A stretch of 64,000 nt of DNA from Flaccisagitta enflata (GCA_965153355.1 OZ231126.1:1984001-2048000); one strand, 5' to 3'. Positions 54,589-64,000 are shown, counted from the first letter of the stretch. The notes: generated by a model not told the origin, from the letters alone. Numbers and translations are program-made.

Positions 54589-55055
54589 GTGTATATAACT
54601 AAGTCGCTTTTGATTCCCTTTTGATTGGGCCCCCCCCCCCCCCCGCCTTTGATTTTCGTCTTTCCGACACATCGCGTTATGTTTTAGAATCTTTAATTTT
54701 TCTCTCTTTAAAACAATAAAACAGAGCAAAAAAGGTTTAAACAATGTTTTTATCATTTGGTACTGCCATAAGTTTGATTTTCCCCAAATTTTCTTTTTTT
54801 CTCTTTTTTCTTCCTCATCTCAACTCAATAACATACGGGCCTGCCATTTTTCAATCAGGGCATCATTCTAATTTTGCTTGTCCAAAAAAAGTGGCTTAAA
54901 AAGTCATGTAGCACGCGACTAAGATTTTTCTATGAAAAGTAGTCACTAGTCAGTGTGACATGTTAAACTGGGAAAAAATTGTGAATCTGTAAGTCATAAT
55001 CTATTTCATATAGTTGGATTTTAACCGATTATGTAGCTTTACAGCTGGCTGTAAT

Positions 55056-55661
55056 TCAACTATCTTGGAAATAGAAATCCTTACTTGTGGAGGATGAGTT
55101 CATTTATTGACATAAATATGAATGCATATCAATTGAAAATCCATTAACAATTAGGGTGAGCCCCTTTTGATTGAACCACAGCCGTTATTTATCGGGGAAG
55201 CATTTTGTAGAGCGTCTTGAGGAACTCTGGAGTGATGGCGCTCCAGACCATTCTTGCCATTTTCTTGATTCATTTGTTTTGCTACGTTTGACTTAAAGCT
55301 CCAAATAGACTCCACAAATCATAAAAAAATAGGTGACATAAATGAAACCCTTTGAATTTGCAAGCAGTCTACGCAAACCGCATCTGTCTAGCTCAACTCA
55401 TCCAGAAGGTATCTAAAAAAGAGCGAAGTGAAATTGTTTTAAGATTATGTAGAAATGGCGATAGCTAAATCGAAAGATTTCATTCAAAGTTGAAAAACTT
55501 TTGAAGGCATCGCGTCGAGTTAGAAAGATGCAGTTTGCGTAGATCGCTTGCTAATTTGAAGGGCTTTGATTCTGTACCGATTTTTTAAAGATCGGGCGCA
55601 TTTATTCAGCGATATTTGTTAAAACGGGAGTAGAGATTTCTTTTTCCAAGATAGTAACAAC
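55056..55661. mobile_element. Second copy of the 20927 MITE
   Basis: Ends ACTATCTTGGAAATAG / CTTTTTCCAAGATAGT. Internal matches to 20927-21512 include AATTAGGGTGAG, AAAGAGCGAA and CATCTGTCTAGCTCAA. Absent from segmental-duplication copy 1. Confidence 0.75.
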
Positions 55662-56705
55662 CAGTTGTTGTACTCAACATTTTGATTATCACATGTTGGT
55701 TGGATCAAAGTCAACGGAGTGAGTTATCAACCTAGTGTTTTCTTAACTGACAAGGAGGATGCTATTTACAGCTGGGCGGAACCCTTGAAGCTAATGGTCT
55801 AAAATTTGAAATAGATTCAGAATCTCACTAATTTTCATTAAGAGTTCTCATTCTTTTATGAGTTTTTTCTTGTCGATATATTCTTGAGAAAGATGGTGTG
55901 TTTTTGCTTGTCGATATACCTATGGCTATTAGCTAGATAGTACAGTAGATGTCGTCTAGACTTGGAAGTACGGGGGATTTCATTAAGAGAAGACAAATAA
56001 ACTTAATAGACCAATATTTGGGATATAAACTAATAAAAGGATGCTCTATTGTTTATGAGTGTTGGTTGCCATGGAAACACATTTCCATGTATACACGCTA
56101 AAGCATCAATATTTTGAGAAATTTTTTGAGAAAACAATGTTTAATATAGAATTTGCTAAAACTTTCCCACAAAATGTTCTGTCAGAGTGTTGCTCATTTG
56201 GCGGTTGCACAATGGTTGAATTGAAATCAGCGATTTTGGAGCAAAAAATGCAAGGATTCTCATGAAGTTTTCTCTTTCATATCTCTTACAATGAGGAGGG
56301 GAGAACAAAAATGGAGTTAAATTCCGTTAGAGGGAGTTAAAATAAGGGGGTAGGGAAAAAAAAGTAAAAAAAGATTTATTTTCCCCTTGTTATTGCAAGA
56401 AAAAGTGACAATGCCCCCATCATTCCTCATCAAAAAAGAATTTACACCATTGCGTAGAGGAGAAACAGACTATTCTAAATATATAAGCATATGTGCATAA
56501 ACTTGCCGGTTTGGGATTAAAAGCAGATGAAAAATCATTCTGGCAGCCATCACCTTCATCGACAATGTCCAGTTGAATCCCGATCTAGTCATCAACAGAA
56601 ATGGAAAAATGAGGAAGAGGAAGAGGATCAACAATTGGCAAGCTGAGGATGATGAAAAAAGGAAATCTTTAGATATAAAGCAGAGCACCCTGAATATTTA
56701 GAGGA

Positions 56706-56770
56706 GAGTCAGTGGCGTTATGCCATGATGCTCTCTTTTTATTAAGAAGTCTGGGGTTCAAGCCTCACAA
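56706..56770 (+). ncRNA. tRNA-like segment (SINE remnant)
   Basis: GTCAGTGGCGTTATGCCATG (A-box-like) and GGGGTTCAAGCCTCAC (B box and T-arm) have tRNA spacing. The acceptor ends do not pair, so a SINE-derived remnant is likelier than a functional tRNA. Confidence 0.4.
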
Positions 56771-56939
56771 AGAAGCTTTTTTTTGAAAGTGAATCAGGGT
56801 TTAAATGTAAGATAACTGTTATGCTTAACTCATTTAACCCATGGTTAGCCTGATAGGTTTATCTCAGATACCACAATTTAACAAAATAGAAAAGAATTCT
56901 CACAAGCTCATGAAAAAATAAAACTCAATGGTTTGCCTT

Positions 56940-58010
56940 CTTTGGGCAGCGGCCCCAAAGGGGCCGATGTCCTATGCTTTCACATATGGAGACATTTTTC
57001 TTTCTCCTTCTCCTCCTGCTTCTCTTATGTCTCCCCCTATCAAGACCCAAATTTCAGCATGGAGGCTTATACAGGGTGTACCAACTCAGTTGTAACATAA
57101 AGAATCGATGTATCTCTGCTTCTAAAAAAGGTATAATGATTCTGAAAAAAGTTCTAAAGAGCTTTTGAAAACCGATTTTTGCTTGATAGGAGAAAAATAA
57201 TGGGAAGGTATAAACAGCAGAGGAAAAAAGGCTTGGAAGTATATGCATTTTTGCTATAATTTTGCTATTTTCTATTGATTTCCAATATCAATTTCTCTTT
57301 GTTGGACTTTTATTTCTAAAATTTTTGACAAACATGTCAAGTTTGACTTTAAAAAAAACATATTTTATGTAATTAAAGAGAGTTCACAGAAAAACTCAGA
57401 TTTTTTTAAGTAGAATACTGTGATTTTTGCCAAAATCATGCTTATGAAAATCGAGGTTTTTTTAAAAACATGGTTTTGAAGGAAAGAAATGCAAAAACTT
57501 CACTATTTTGAAGATGTTTGTTATTGGGGCCAAAAACTAAAGCTAAAATCTTTGATTTAAGACCAATCTGAGGTCTGTAGCTCAATTTGTTTAGAAATGA
57601 GAGCCTTTTAAAGAAACAGTATCCATGGGCAACGACGGCCAAATTTGTATTATGAGAAATAGCTGCTTCACTTTAGGTTGTGAATGTGTAAGTTTTTTTA
57701 CAGGATTGATCTATTTCCTTTGCATGAGTAAAAATCGTTTTTTAAGAGCTTTTTGGAACTTTTTTCAGAATAAGATTATCTTCTCTAGAAGCTGAGATAC
57801 ATCGATTCTTTATGTTACAACTGAGTTGGTACACCCTGTATCCCAGCCTTGAGGCCCAAATCCCAGCCCCAAAGCTCAATTCCCAGGCTTGAGGCCCAAG
57901 ACCTAGCTTCAAGGCTCAAGGTTAAAGACTCAAATCAAAACCTTGAATTTAAATCCCAGCCAAGAAGTCCAAGAAGTCCTGATGAAATGCTAGATAGAGA
58001 AAAAAAATCT
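56940..58010. mobile_element. GGGCAGCGG-family element interrupted by a mariner-like MITE
   Basis: The left terminus GGGCAGCGGCCCCAAAGGGG with CCGATGTCCTATGCTTTC starts at 56.945 kb. Array units (CCCAAATTTCAGCATGGAGG) break at 57069 and resume after 57840 (TCCCAGCCTTGAGGCCCAAA). Confidence 0.75.
57072..57838. mobile_element. 767-bp mariner-like MITE, TA target duplication
   Basis: Ends CAGGGTGTACCAACTCAGTT / AACTGAGTTGGTACACCCTG, each flanked by TA. Inverted similarity extends at least 110 bp (GAATCGATGTATCTC / GAGATACATCGATTC). The CAGGGTGTACC terminus is typical of Tc1/mariner MITEs. Confidence 0.9.
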
Positions 58011-58014
58011 TTGA

Positions 58015-58085
58015 GGGGTTTGAACCCCTACCTCTGAATAAAGCCCAACAGTCGTACCACTGAACCAAATCACAATCTTTCATTC
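58015..58085 (-). ncRNA. tRNA-like segment (SINE remnant)
   Basis: On the minus strand TTTGGTTCAGTGGTACGACT (A box) and AGGGGTTCAAACCCCT (perfect T-arm with B box) are about 30 bp apart. The acceptor stem does not close. It lies inside the 55943-58588 element. Confidence 0.5.
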
Positions 58086-58627
58086 CAGTAATTTTTTTTC
58101 ATCATGCTCTTAAGTATTAGCAGAAGCCTTTCCTAAGTTGTTCTCATGTTTTTCATTACAACCTCTTGCAATCATTGCAATCTGATTAGAGTGCCCTCCT
58201 CTGCCATATACATGCATAACAGAAATTCAGAAGGTATATTCTCAACAGGGACTCCAATCAACCACTGTGGGTTGTTAGGGAGCATCACATGTCTATCACA
58301 CATAGTTAGGCTCCCTAGCAACAGCAAATCGAGAAATATTCTTACAGAACATACTGTGGGAAAGTTGTAGCAAATTTTATCGCAAACAATGTTCCCTCAA
58401 AAAATCTTCTCAAAATATTGATACTTTAGCCTGAATACATAGAAATATGTTTCCATGGGAACCAACACCCATGGGCAATAAAGCATCGTTTTAATAATCT
58501 ATATTCCAAATATCAGTCCCTTAATTAAATATATTTGTTTTCCTGTAATGAATTCCCCTGTATTTCCAAGTCTACACGACAACTACTGTTTGTCTGACGC
58601 TTTCATAGTTCTGAAATGTGGCTATAT

Positions 58628-58947
58628 TCATTTACATGCTATCCATGTAATCCACATGTAATCCGGTACATTGTCGCGGGACCAAACCTTAACGCCAATT
58701 TCTCCATGGGTTGTATTGAACGCACCAGTTCCAATTAACCAGCTCCAGCTTGGTTTTGAAGAATCAGATTTTGTATCAAGAAAGTCGAAAGCTTTGAGAG
58801 CGGCAATAATGGAAGGTCTGTGTGGGAAAGTAATTCCAAAGGAAATATCTATCCGGAAATAGTCAATCGGGGGCATTGTACTGGAGTCTTTAAGTTTTGC
58901 TGCAATTTCGAGTTGTTCATCACCCGTCACACATGATGTTTTTCCGG
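58628..58947 (-). CDS. Lectin gene 2, last exon: H-type lectin domain
   Basis: The acceptor CATTGCTTTCAG (phase 1) precedes GKTSCVTGDEQLEIAAKLKD, then the H-type lectin core FRIDISFGITFPHRPSIIAA, FDFLDTKSDSS, WSWLIGTGAFNTTHG, IGVKVWSRDNV and WITWIACK, then stop. It is strongly similar to the exon at 34145-34449, including the NTTHG sequon, the KVWSRDNVP turn and the Cys pair, but the segment before the domain differs. By family it is a secreted trimeric sugar-binding domain. A 2.65-kb transposable element begins 39 bp beyond the stop codon, so the native 3' UTR is interrupted and the transcript end must lie in or beyond the element. Confidence 0.88.
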
Positions 58948-58989
58948 CTGAAAGCAATGAAGAGAACATACATGTTTATTTGTTAAATT

Positions 58990-59660
58990 TTGAATTTGTA
59001 AATATGATCAAAGTTTGCACGATCACAATGGCCAACATGAGATCTGAGTGAAAGTTCGATTAGCAAACTCGTATAGTGTTACTGCCAGCCAGCCAACCGT
59101 CTTGGATCAAGAAATAGTTAGTGAATCGAAGGAGAAGATTCCTTTGCGAAGGATGAAATGCTGTTCCCAGCGAAGAGTTAGGAGTGATGGACTCACATAC
59201 ATTCATGACTACCAGTAGGTGGCCGGCCAGGGTAAAAATGACCTATAGGTCAATGACGTATGAAAAATGACGGTTTGTTGTAGTAATCAGGTAACCAGGT
59301 AACCAGGAATTTTTAATCAGGTAGAATCATCTCCAATCAGTCCCATGTATATTGTTACCATCGGTAAGAGTATCACTGTCACAGTAACACTTAATTAAAC
59401 CACGAAAAGCATTTTCCTTGTTGGTCCAGTAAGATGAAATTTTACTGAAGTGTCTAGATACCTTTGGACTATCATAATCAAAATTTCATACTGCTATACT
59501 TGGTTGACTATCAGTCTTGAGGTACTTTTTTAAAAGTATAAATCTAACTGTTGCTGATGTAGCCCGATCCATAGCCCAAAGTACAACAGAACAACAAACT
59601 GTGACGTCAAGAGTTAGCGCTGGCTAATAGAAAATCATCAAAAATTCTTTTCTTCTACCC
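58990..59660. other. Intron of lectin gene 2, nothing recognised
   Basis: No repeat family or further exon was identified apart from AGGTAACCAGGTAACCAGG near 59.29 kb. Confidence 0.45.
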
Positions 59661-59662
59661 AC

Positions 59663-59788
59663 CTGCCACGTAGCAGTATCCCTGACCATAAGCCGGTACA
59701 ATACAACACGCTTCATCTCCAAAGCAGTCGGCATCCGTTTCACACGAATTACTGTCTCGGATTTGTTTACGCGGGGACGAACAAACTC
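59663..59788 (-). CDS. Lectin gene 2, upstream exon: WAP-like Cys-rich module
   Basis: A 126-bp symmetric phase-1 exon with acceptor CTTGCTTTTAAG and donor GTGGGTAG. It encodes VCSSPRKQIRDSNSCETDAD then CFGDEACCIVPAYGQGYCYV, with six Cys. The C-x3-C-like TDADC, the CC pair and the final GxxC match a whey-acidic-protein four-disulfide core, but the positions of WAP Cys 2 and Cys 7 are occupied by other residues. Those two are disulfide partners in WAP domains, so one whole bridge is missing. The split codon with the lectin exon gives Ala. Upstream exons (signal peptide) were not found before the window end. A second acceptor AG three bases downstream (59785) is possible. Confidence 0.72.
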
Positions 59789-59834
59789 CTTAAAAGCAAG
59801 AAAAGTTTTCTTAGAGACGTATGAATTGAGTTGG

Positions 59835-59880
59835 GGGGGGGGGGGGAATGTCTTAAATGCTTTGTAAAAGGGGGGGGGGA
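59835..59880. repeat. Poly-G tracts
   Basis: Two G-runs (14 and 9 bases) 20 bp apart, just 5' of the Cys-rich exon on the minus strand (C-runs in the transcript). Confidence 0.85.
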
Positions 59881-59963
59881 TTTGGTAGTGGCAAAAAGAG
59901 AAATAAGTAAATTAGATTTGATCCTTAGAACCTTTGATAACTACCAGGGCACTGTGCTTTTAA

Positions 59964-60180
59964 AACAAGTACCCCGGGGGTACAACGATGCGTCCACATG
60001 CGGCTTAGCTTGTTAAGAATGATGCAATATTGCATCAACCTTGTAGAATGATGCAATAATCTGAGATATTTCCAAGATTCTATGCATTTTCATCATTCTC
60101 AACTCGATCACCACGGACCAACCAACCAACTGACGGACGGACAAAGCCTCTTATAGAGATGCGTGGACGCATCTAAAAAT
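59964..60180 (-). mobile_element. HINE-like element, GATGCG subfamily
   Basis: AACAAGTACCCCGGGGGTAC start, GATGCGTCCACATGCGG subterminal motif, ATGATGCAATATTGCATCA palindrome, ACCAACCAACTGACGGACGG core, head GATGCGTGGACGCATC followed by TAAAAAT. The sister copy at 30568-30784 has the same order and length. Confidence 0.85.
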
Positions 60181-61640
60181 TCTTAGTGGAAAGTCTTATT
60201 GGGAAAAAAATCGAAAAACGTTTTTCGATTTTTTGAGTTTCGCTTAGGAATTAATTTTTTCCATTTTCGCTTGAGATGTTTTGAGGAAGTTGGGTCACGA
60301 CTAGGCTCGCCCGAGGCTGGGGTTGAAATTGGTACAGGGTGAAAGAGGGCACTTTTTTACACCAGTCGTGGCATGGGGGATAGTCTGGGATAGACCGCCA
60401 GACAGAGGAAGTCTAGGCGACGATATATCGCTGAATTAGTCTGGAAATGAAACTTTCTTTATATTTCCACGAATTCAAAGGTCTCATTTGGCCAAAACAA
60501 ACGATCCCTTTTTGCTTCCGGCTCTGAAGCCTTCGCGATCAATGAATTCTGAATTAAATTCATTCTCTTTGAACTAAAAACCTCGTCCTGACGTCCGCTC
60601 CTGACCGGCTTTTTAGCTAGAAATCAGAGATTTCATACATATCCTACTAGCTAGAAATTAGCTCCGGATAGGATTTATTATGACTTGGTGACCCGCGGTG
60701 GTAAAACCTACCTACGTACTGACCACCTACCTAGACTCAGTCTGTACATACATACATACATACAGACAAGAGAGGGGGAGACAGACCCCCTCTCGAAAAC
60801 CCTAGCCCATTTATCTTGTCACGTAAAACGTTCCTTCGCCTCGAAAACAGAAAGCCTCAAGTTCATAAATTCAAGTTCGGCGTTCGCTCAAGAAAAAAAA
60901 ACACAAATCAGAACGAAAACTGATGAAAGACAAATGTTCGAACGATGATGACTAACGAAATGAACGTACGTACGTACAATTACACAGACATGAGTACTCA
61001 CTAAGACTTTATGTCCGTTCGACGGTCAGGGTGTCACTGTAAAGTGGAAAAATGAGCGAGCATGATAAACAAACGATGCATATTAGAATAAGCTGTCCGT
61101 ATGATAGAGGAGAGACGGACAGACACTTAGCCGAAAGTGACGGACGGACCGAACATCGGTCCTACGCACGCACCGTTGACCATTTAAGCCTTCTAAGAAA
61201 TTCGGAAGGAAAGGCCCGGGCGCAAAAACGTACTTCGAACCCTAAAACATTCGAATTCGAGACAAAGAAATGAAGAGGAAGGGAGAAAATAGGAGGAGGG
61301 GGGAGGCTGAGTGCGCTTTTCCCGGGTCCCGGGCATTGAAATCGGCGCATTCACTCTCTCTCTCAGCCTCAGACGACGATCTCTTCCTCAAGATAAAACT
61401 TTGTCCGTCTTGTGCGTATTACGATGATTAAAATCACAAAAAAAAACTATGACGCTTTTATAGATTATATTTCATAGTCAATCATCGTGATACGCAAAAA
61501 TAAGTTATGATCATGTTAGCTAAACTATTACATTATAAGAACGCTTATACACACATTTTATATGATATAAAAATTCTAAGAGAAAGTTTTCTTGACATAA
61601 AATGACGTTCTTATAAGGTAAAGTGCGGCCATATGAAGTG
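60181..61640. other. Intergenic DNA upstream of lectin gene 2 exons; nothing firm
   Basis: Contains TTGGGAAAAAAATCGAAAAACG-type inverted sequence (60.2 kb), a (CATA)n stretch (60.75-60.77 kb), CGTACGTACGTAC (60.97 kb) and two short inverted repeats (GCGTATTACGATGATT / AATCATCGTGATACGC at 61.41-61.50 kb; TTATAAGAACG / CGTTCTTATAA at 61.54-61.62 kb). No exon for the lectin 5' end was recognised. Confidence 0.4.
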
Positions 61641-62567
61641 CTCAAGTAAATGCACACGCGAAAAGAAAATGCAGAAACCCGCGAAGCGGAGAATTGAATG
61701 TCATTTGACATTTCTTAAACCTTTTTTTCTCTTTCTTTCAACCCGCTAAGCGGAGTATTCGGTTTTCCCGGAGGGGAAATAATTATTTTGTGTCGGTTTC
61801 CATGAAGGAAATAATTAGCATTTTCCACAAAAACAATAAGCATGCACACGCAATTACACAGAGCACTACTAGAAATAAGCCCGCTCAGCGGAGACACATA
61901 TTCACACAAACACGCACAAAAGCAAACTTTGTCGCACTCAATAAATGGAAATACTTTTCTGTTACCCGCGATGCGGAGGTCAACTATTACAAACAATGCA
62001 CTCAATTCCACTTTTGCTTTTCTCGCTTATTTAACCTTGATTCCCGCGAAGCGGAGAAAAACATACGATGTGATTCTGATTTCCGAATGATGCTAGATTT
62101 TTTTTCCTTTCACTCATTGCCTATTTAATTACTATTATTGAATGATACCCGATCCCGCGCAGCGGAGAAAATTGGCATATGGCAAAAAATGATAATAGTG
62201 ATGAATGAAATAGCCATGAATTAAAACCCGCACAGCGGAGAAAAATTGAAAAATAATCAGAATTTTAATTTTTATTCTTTTTTTTGTTTCTCGAATAAAA
62301 ATAAGATAGATTCATTCAATCTAACCAGTGATGTGACTCAAATATTCATTAAAATCAAACAAATGAAATAGCCTAACAAAATGAATTATGCATATCATAA
62401 ATGCCAAATCCATAATTTTAGAATATTTTATTTTAATAACATTATTCAAGCTAAAATAAGACAAGATTTTGTATATCAAAAATCCTGCAAAATACTGCAT
62501 ATTTAGCTGATGCCTACCCTTGTTTAAATGTCTAGACGGATGCCTAATTATTATTTCTGTTTTCATA

Positions 62568-62690
62568 CCCGCTCGGCGGAGGTAGAATTATTGATTCTGT
62601 TTTCATACCCGCTCGGCGGAGGTAGAATTATTGATTCTGTTTTCATACCCGCTCGGCGGAGGAAAATGCATTTTTGATTCTGTTTTCATA
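62568..62690 (+). repeat. Tandem block with 40-bp period inside the hairpin array
   Basis: Three copies of a CCCGCTCGGCGGAG core, with spacer GGTAGAATTATTGATTCTGT then TTTCATA. The third copy's spacer is altered (GAAAATGCATTT). Confidence 0.92.
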
Positions 62691-62759
62691 CCCGCCCAGC
62701 GGAGAAAAATGCATATTGTTTACTTCGGAAAATGTCGGATTAAGTTAGATATAACCTTT

Positions 62760-62875
62760 CCCACAAAGTGGAGGCATTAATAGGCACCTTACCCACAAGG
62801 TGGAGGCATTAATAGGTACCCTTCCCACAAGGTGGAGAACTTAATAGTAACTATTCCCACAAGGTGGAGACATTA
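62760..62875 (+). repeat. Tandem block with 32-bp period inside the hairpin array
   Basis: Four cores spaced exactly 32 bp apart, all with the CCAC-AAR-GTGG stem and spacers of the type GAGGCATTAATAGG. Confidence 0.93.
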
Positions 62876-63686
62876 ATATTTATTTAGCAACTGCCCATTA
62901 TTGTACCCGCTATAGCGGAGGATTAAAACCATTAAAGCATGGGCGGATGCCCTAAACATTGCCCGCTAAGCGGAGGAAATTAGCTACTGGTAGCTTCGGC
63001 AGTATGCGCAAAAATTCCCCTAAGAAAGGGAGAGGTTCAATACCTTATGTTGACTAGGCTGAGGCCTAAGAATAGCCCGCTAGGCGGAGATAAAATACAT
63101 ATCCTTAGCTTCGGCAGAATGCGCAAATTTTTTGCTATGCTATAAAAAAAAAAAAAAAAAAAAAACTTTGCAACAATGTTAGGATCAATTAAAAATAATA
63201 GCGCATTATTAAAAATGATATGCATAATTCATCTTACCATAAACAGTATCATAAATTCTGAATAATATTACATAAACCCGTTGAACGGAGAAAACATAAT
63301 TGTGAGATTCAATTTCCTTTCTTAAGCCAAGAGCACCCAAGCTCACTCATGATTGAAGTTTTTTATTTTTAAAGAAAATCCTTAGTCATCAGAAGATACA
63401 GAAATGAAATCATAGAATAGCTACCAGCAAAATATCATTAAATTGTAATCAATACTAAAATCCCCGTAACGGATAAATGATTAATTATGAAAAATATTCA
63501 ATACTGGGCTAACTAATGGTTATTCAGTATGAATTGACTAAATCCCGCGAAGCGGAGAGTAAATGTTATGCCCATTACTATCTTTGACAGTATAGGAAAT
63601 TATTTTAATAACTCAAAATAACCATTAGTTGGCAGCTAGTAGAAAATTTTTTAAATGCTCAAACCCCAACAGGGAAGATATTGATA

Positions 63687-64000
63687 CCCGCTAAGCGGAG
63701 GTAAAATCCATGATACACGTAGCATAAATTTAATATCAACACCCGCAAAGCGGAGAAATAATTTATGAGCATGAATCATGATTTTGATACTAATACCCGC
63801 GAAGCGGAGAAATATTCATGATGCATGAAACATGATACTTAATATTGATACCCGCGAAGCGGAGAGAAGATCATGATGCACGTAGCATAATACTTGATAC
63901 TGAAACCCGCAGAGCGGAGAGAAAAGAAATTAGTAATGCATAAAATGATACTTAATGCTAATACCCGCAAGCGGAGATAAATTCATGATACTTAATACTG
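63687..64000 (+). repeat. Tandem block with about 55-bp period, reaching the window end
   Basis: Six cores spaced 55, 54, 55, 55 and 58 bp, with spacers sharing ATTCATGATGCATGAA and GATACTTAATA words. The last core has a 2-nt loop. The block probably continues past 64000. Confidence 0.9.

Larger units (their letters stand above)
55943..58588. mobile_element. 2.65-kb pogo/mariner-like element with TA-side target and nested insertions
   Basis: Ends CAGTAGATGTCGTCTAGACT / AGTCTACACGACAACTACTG, with TA on the left and TT on the right (probably TA mutated). The arms remain complementary for several hundred bases, with decay (GTTGGTTGCCATGGAAAC / GTTTCCATGGGAACCAAC). No transposase. It contains a GGGCAGCGG-family array, a mariner-like MITE and two tRNA-like segments. 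Copy 1 of the segmental duplication has an uninterrupted GATAGTATGTGTGACGC at this point. Confidence 0.8.
48040..58990. repeat. Segmental duplication, copy 2 (3' flank and last exon of lectin gene 2), expanded by insertions
   Basis: Collinear blocks matching 32.5-34.5 kb in the same order and orientation, separated by HINE-like, hAT-like, pogo-like and other insertions. The homologous blocks total about 2 kb of the 11 kb. The last block covers the lectin domain exon. Confidence 0.85.
61678..63977 (+). repeat. Array of about 28 conserved GC hairpins in AT-rich spacers
   Basis: Core consensus CCCGCNNNGCGGAG, i.e. a 4-bp stem with a 3-nt loop, always in this orientation. Starts at 61678, 61742, 61880, 61965, 62043, 62154, 62227, 62568, 62608, 62648, 62691, 62760, 62792, 62824, 62856, 62906, 62962, 63076, 63277, 63463, 63544, 63687, 63742, 63796, 63851, 63906 and 63964, plus degenerate ones near 61762, 63017 and 63664. 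Loops include GAA, GAT, GCA, TAA, TCA, ACA, TCG, CCA, AAA, AAG, TAG, TGA and AGA. Stem changes are compensated: CCAC/GTGG (four copies), CCGT/ACGG (one), CCC/GGG (one). Spacers are mostly unrelated except in three tandem blocks. No gene is supported inside the array. Confidence 0.92.

Noticed and set aside
56470-56688. A minus-strand frame with a very hydrophobic start that resembles a signal peptide followed by a GTGATGG donor
   Set aside because: It lies inside a transposable element, downstream of the lectin 2 lectin exon, in a low-complexity TCCTC-rich stretch. No in-phase partner exon was found.
62985-63130. U6 snRNA-like words (GCTTCGGCAG followed by TGCGCAAA) at 62.99 and 63.10 kb
   Set aside because: Only about ten bases match the U6 5' end and the conserved core (ACAGAGA, AGC triad) is absent. 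The two hits are copies of one local repeat.
61678-63977. A CRISPR array (short conserved repeats, variable spacers)
   Set aside because: Repeats are 14 bp and hairpin-only, spacings vary from 32 to over 200 bp, spacers duplicate in tandem, and the surrounding genome is eukaryotic with no cas genes.

Overview
This window looks like nuclear DNA of an animal, probably a marine invertebrate. Small exons joined by phase-1 introns encode secreted proteins (an SRCR protein and two H-type lectins). The rest is dense with microsatellites, MITEs, foldback elements, a tRNA-derived SINE, a 5'-truncated non-LTR retrotransposon and a very abundant Helentron/HINE-like family. I cannot name the phylum. H-type lectins, SRCR proteins and elements with (GTCC/GTCG)n cores are all known from molluscs and other invertebrates. 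No prokaryotic gene organisation is present.

Genes. (1) Plus strand, about 0.55-11.0 kb: an incomplete gene. Two exons encode an unrecognised extracellular-looking domain, a short Cys-containing linker exon follows, and a final exon carries an SRCR domain. The stop codon is at 11000, with an AATAAA 168 bp further on. (2) Minus strand, 38176 down to 34145: a complete four-exon gene for a secreted H-type lectin (signal peptide, coiled coil, second helical segment, H-type lectin domain). (3) Minus strand, 59788 down to 58628: the last two exons of a paralogous H-type lectin, in which a WAP-like Cys-rich exon precedes the lectin domain. All internal introns in these genes are phase 1, which suits exon shuffling of extracellular modules.

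The two lectin genes belong to a segmental duplication. Sequence from 32.5-34.5 kb recurs, interrupted by insertions, across 48.0-59.0 kb. The younger insertions (two hAT-like MITEs with 8-bp target duplications, a pogo/mariner-like MITE, HINE-like copies) can be dated against the empty paralogous copy.

Repeats by region: 0-11 kb, introns with HINE-like copies, GA/CT/GAAA/AAC arrays and a 0.95-kb degenerate C-R-R trinucleotide array; 11-16 kb, two large foldbacks; 16.0-20.5 kb, a large inverted-repeat structure with several nested insertions; 20.9-26.3 kb, MITEs, a 120-bp minisatellite, G-run repeats and two foldbacks; 27-30 kb, a truncated non-LTR element and a 1.4-kb foldback; 30-34 kb, HINE-like copies and long (AC)n; 34-38 kb, lectin gene 1; 39-48 kb, mostly HINE-like and other repeats; 48-59 kb, the duplicated, insertion-loaded lectin 3' flank; 59-61.6 kb, the lectin 2 5' part and sparse sequence.

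From about 61.65 kb to the window end the texture changes abruptly. None of the dispersed families seen elsewhere occurs. Instead about 28 copies of a short GC-rich hairpin, consensus C-CCGC-NNN-GCGG-AG, are set in AT-rich spacers, all in one orientation, with compensatory stem changes and local tandem periods of 32, 40 and about 55 bp. This is the most unusual structure in the window. The second is the HINE-like family: each subfamily's terminal hairpin covaries with a subterminal motif at the opposite end.
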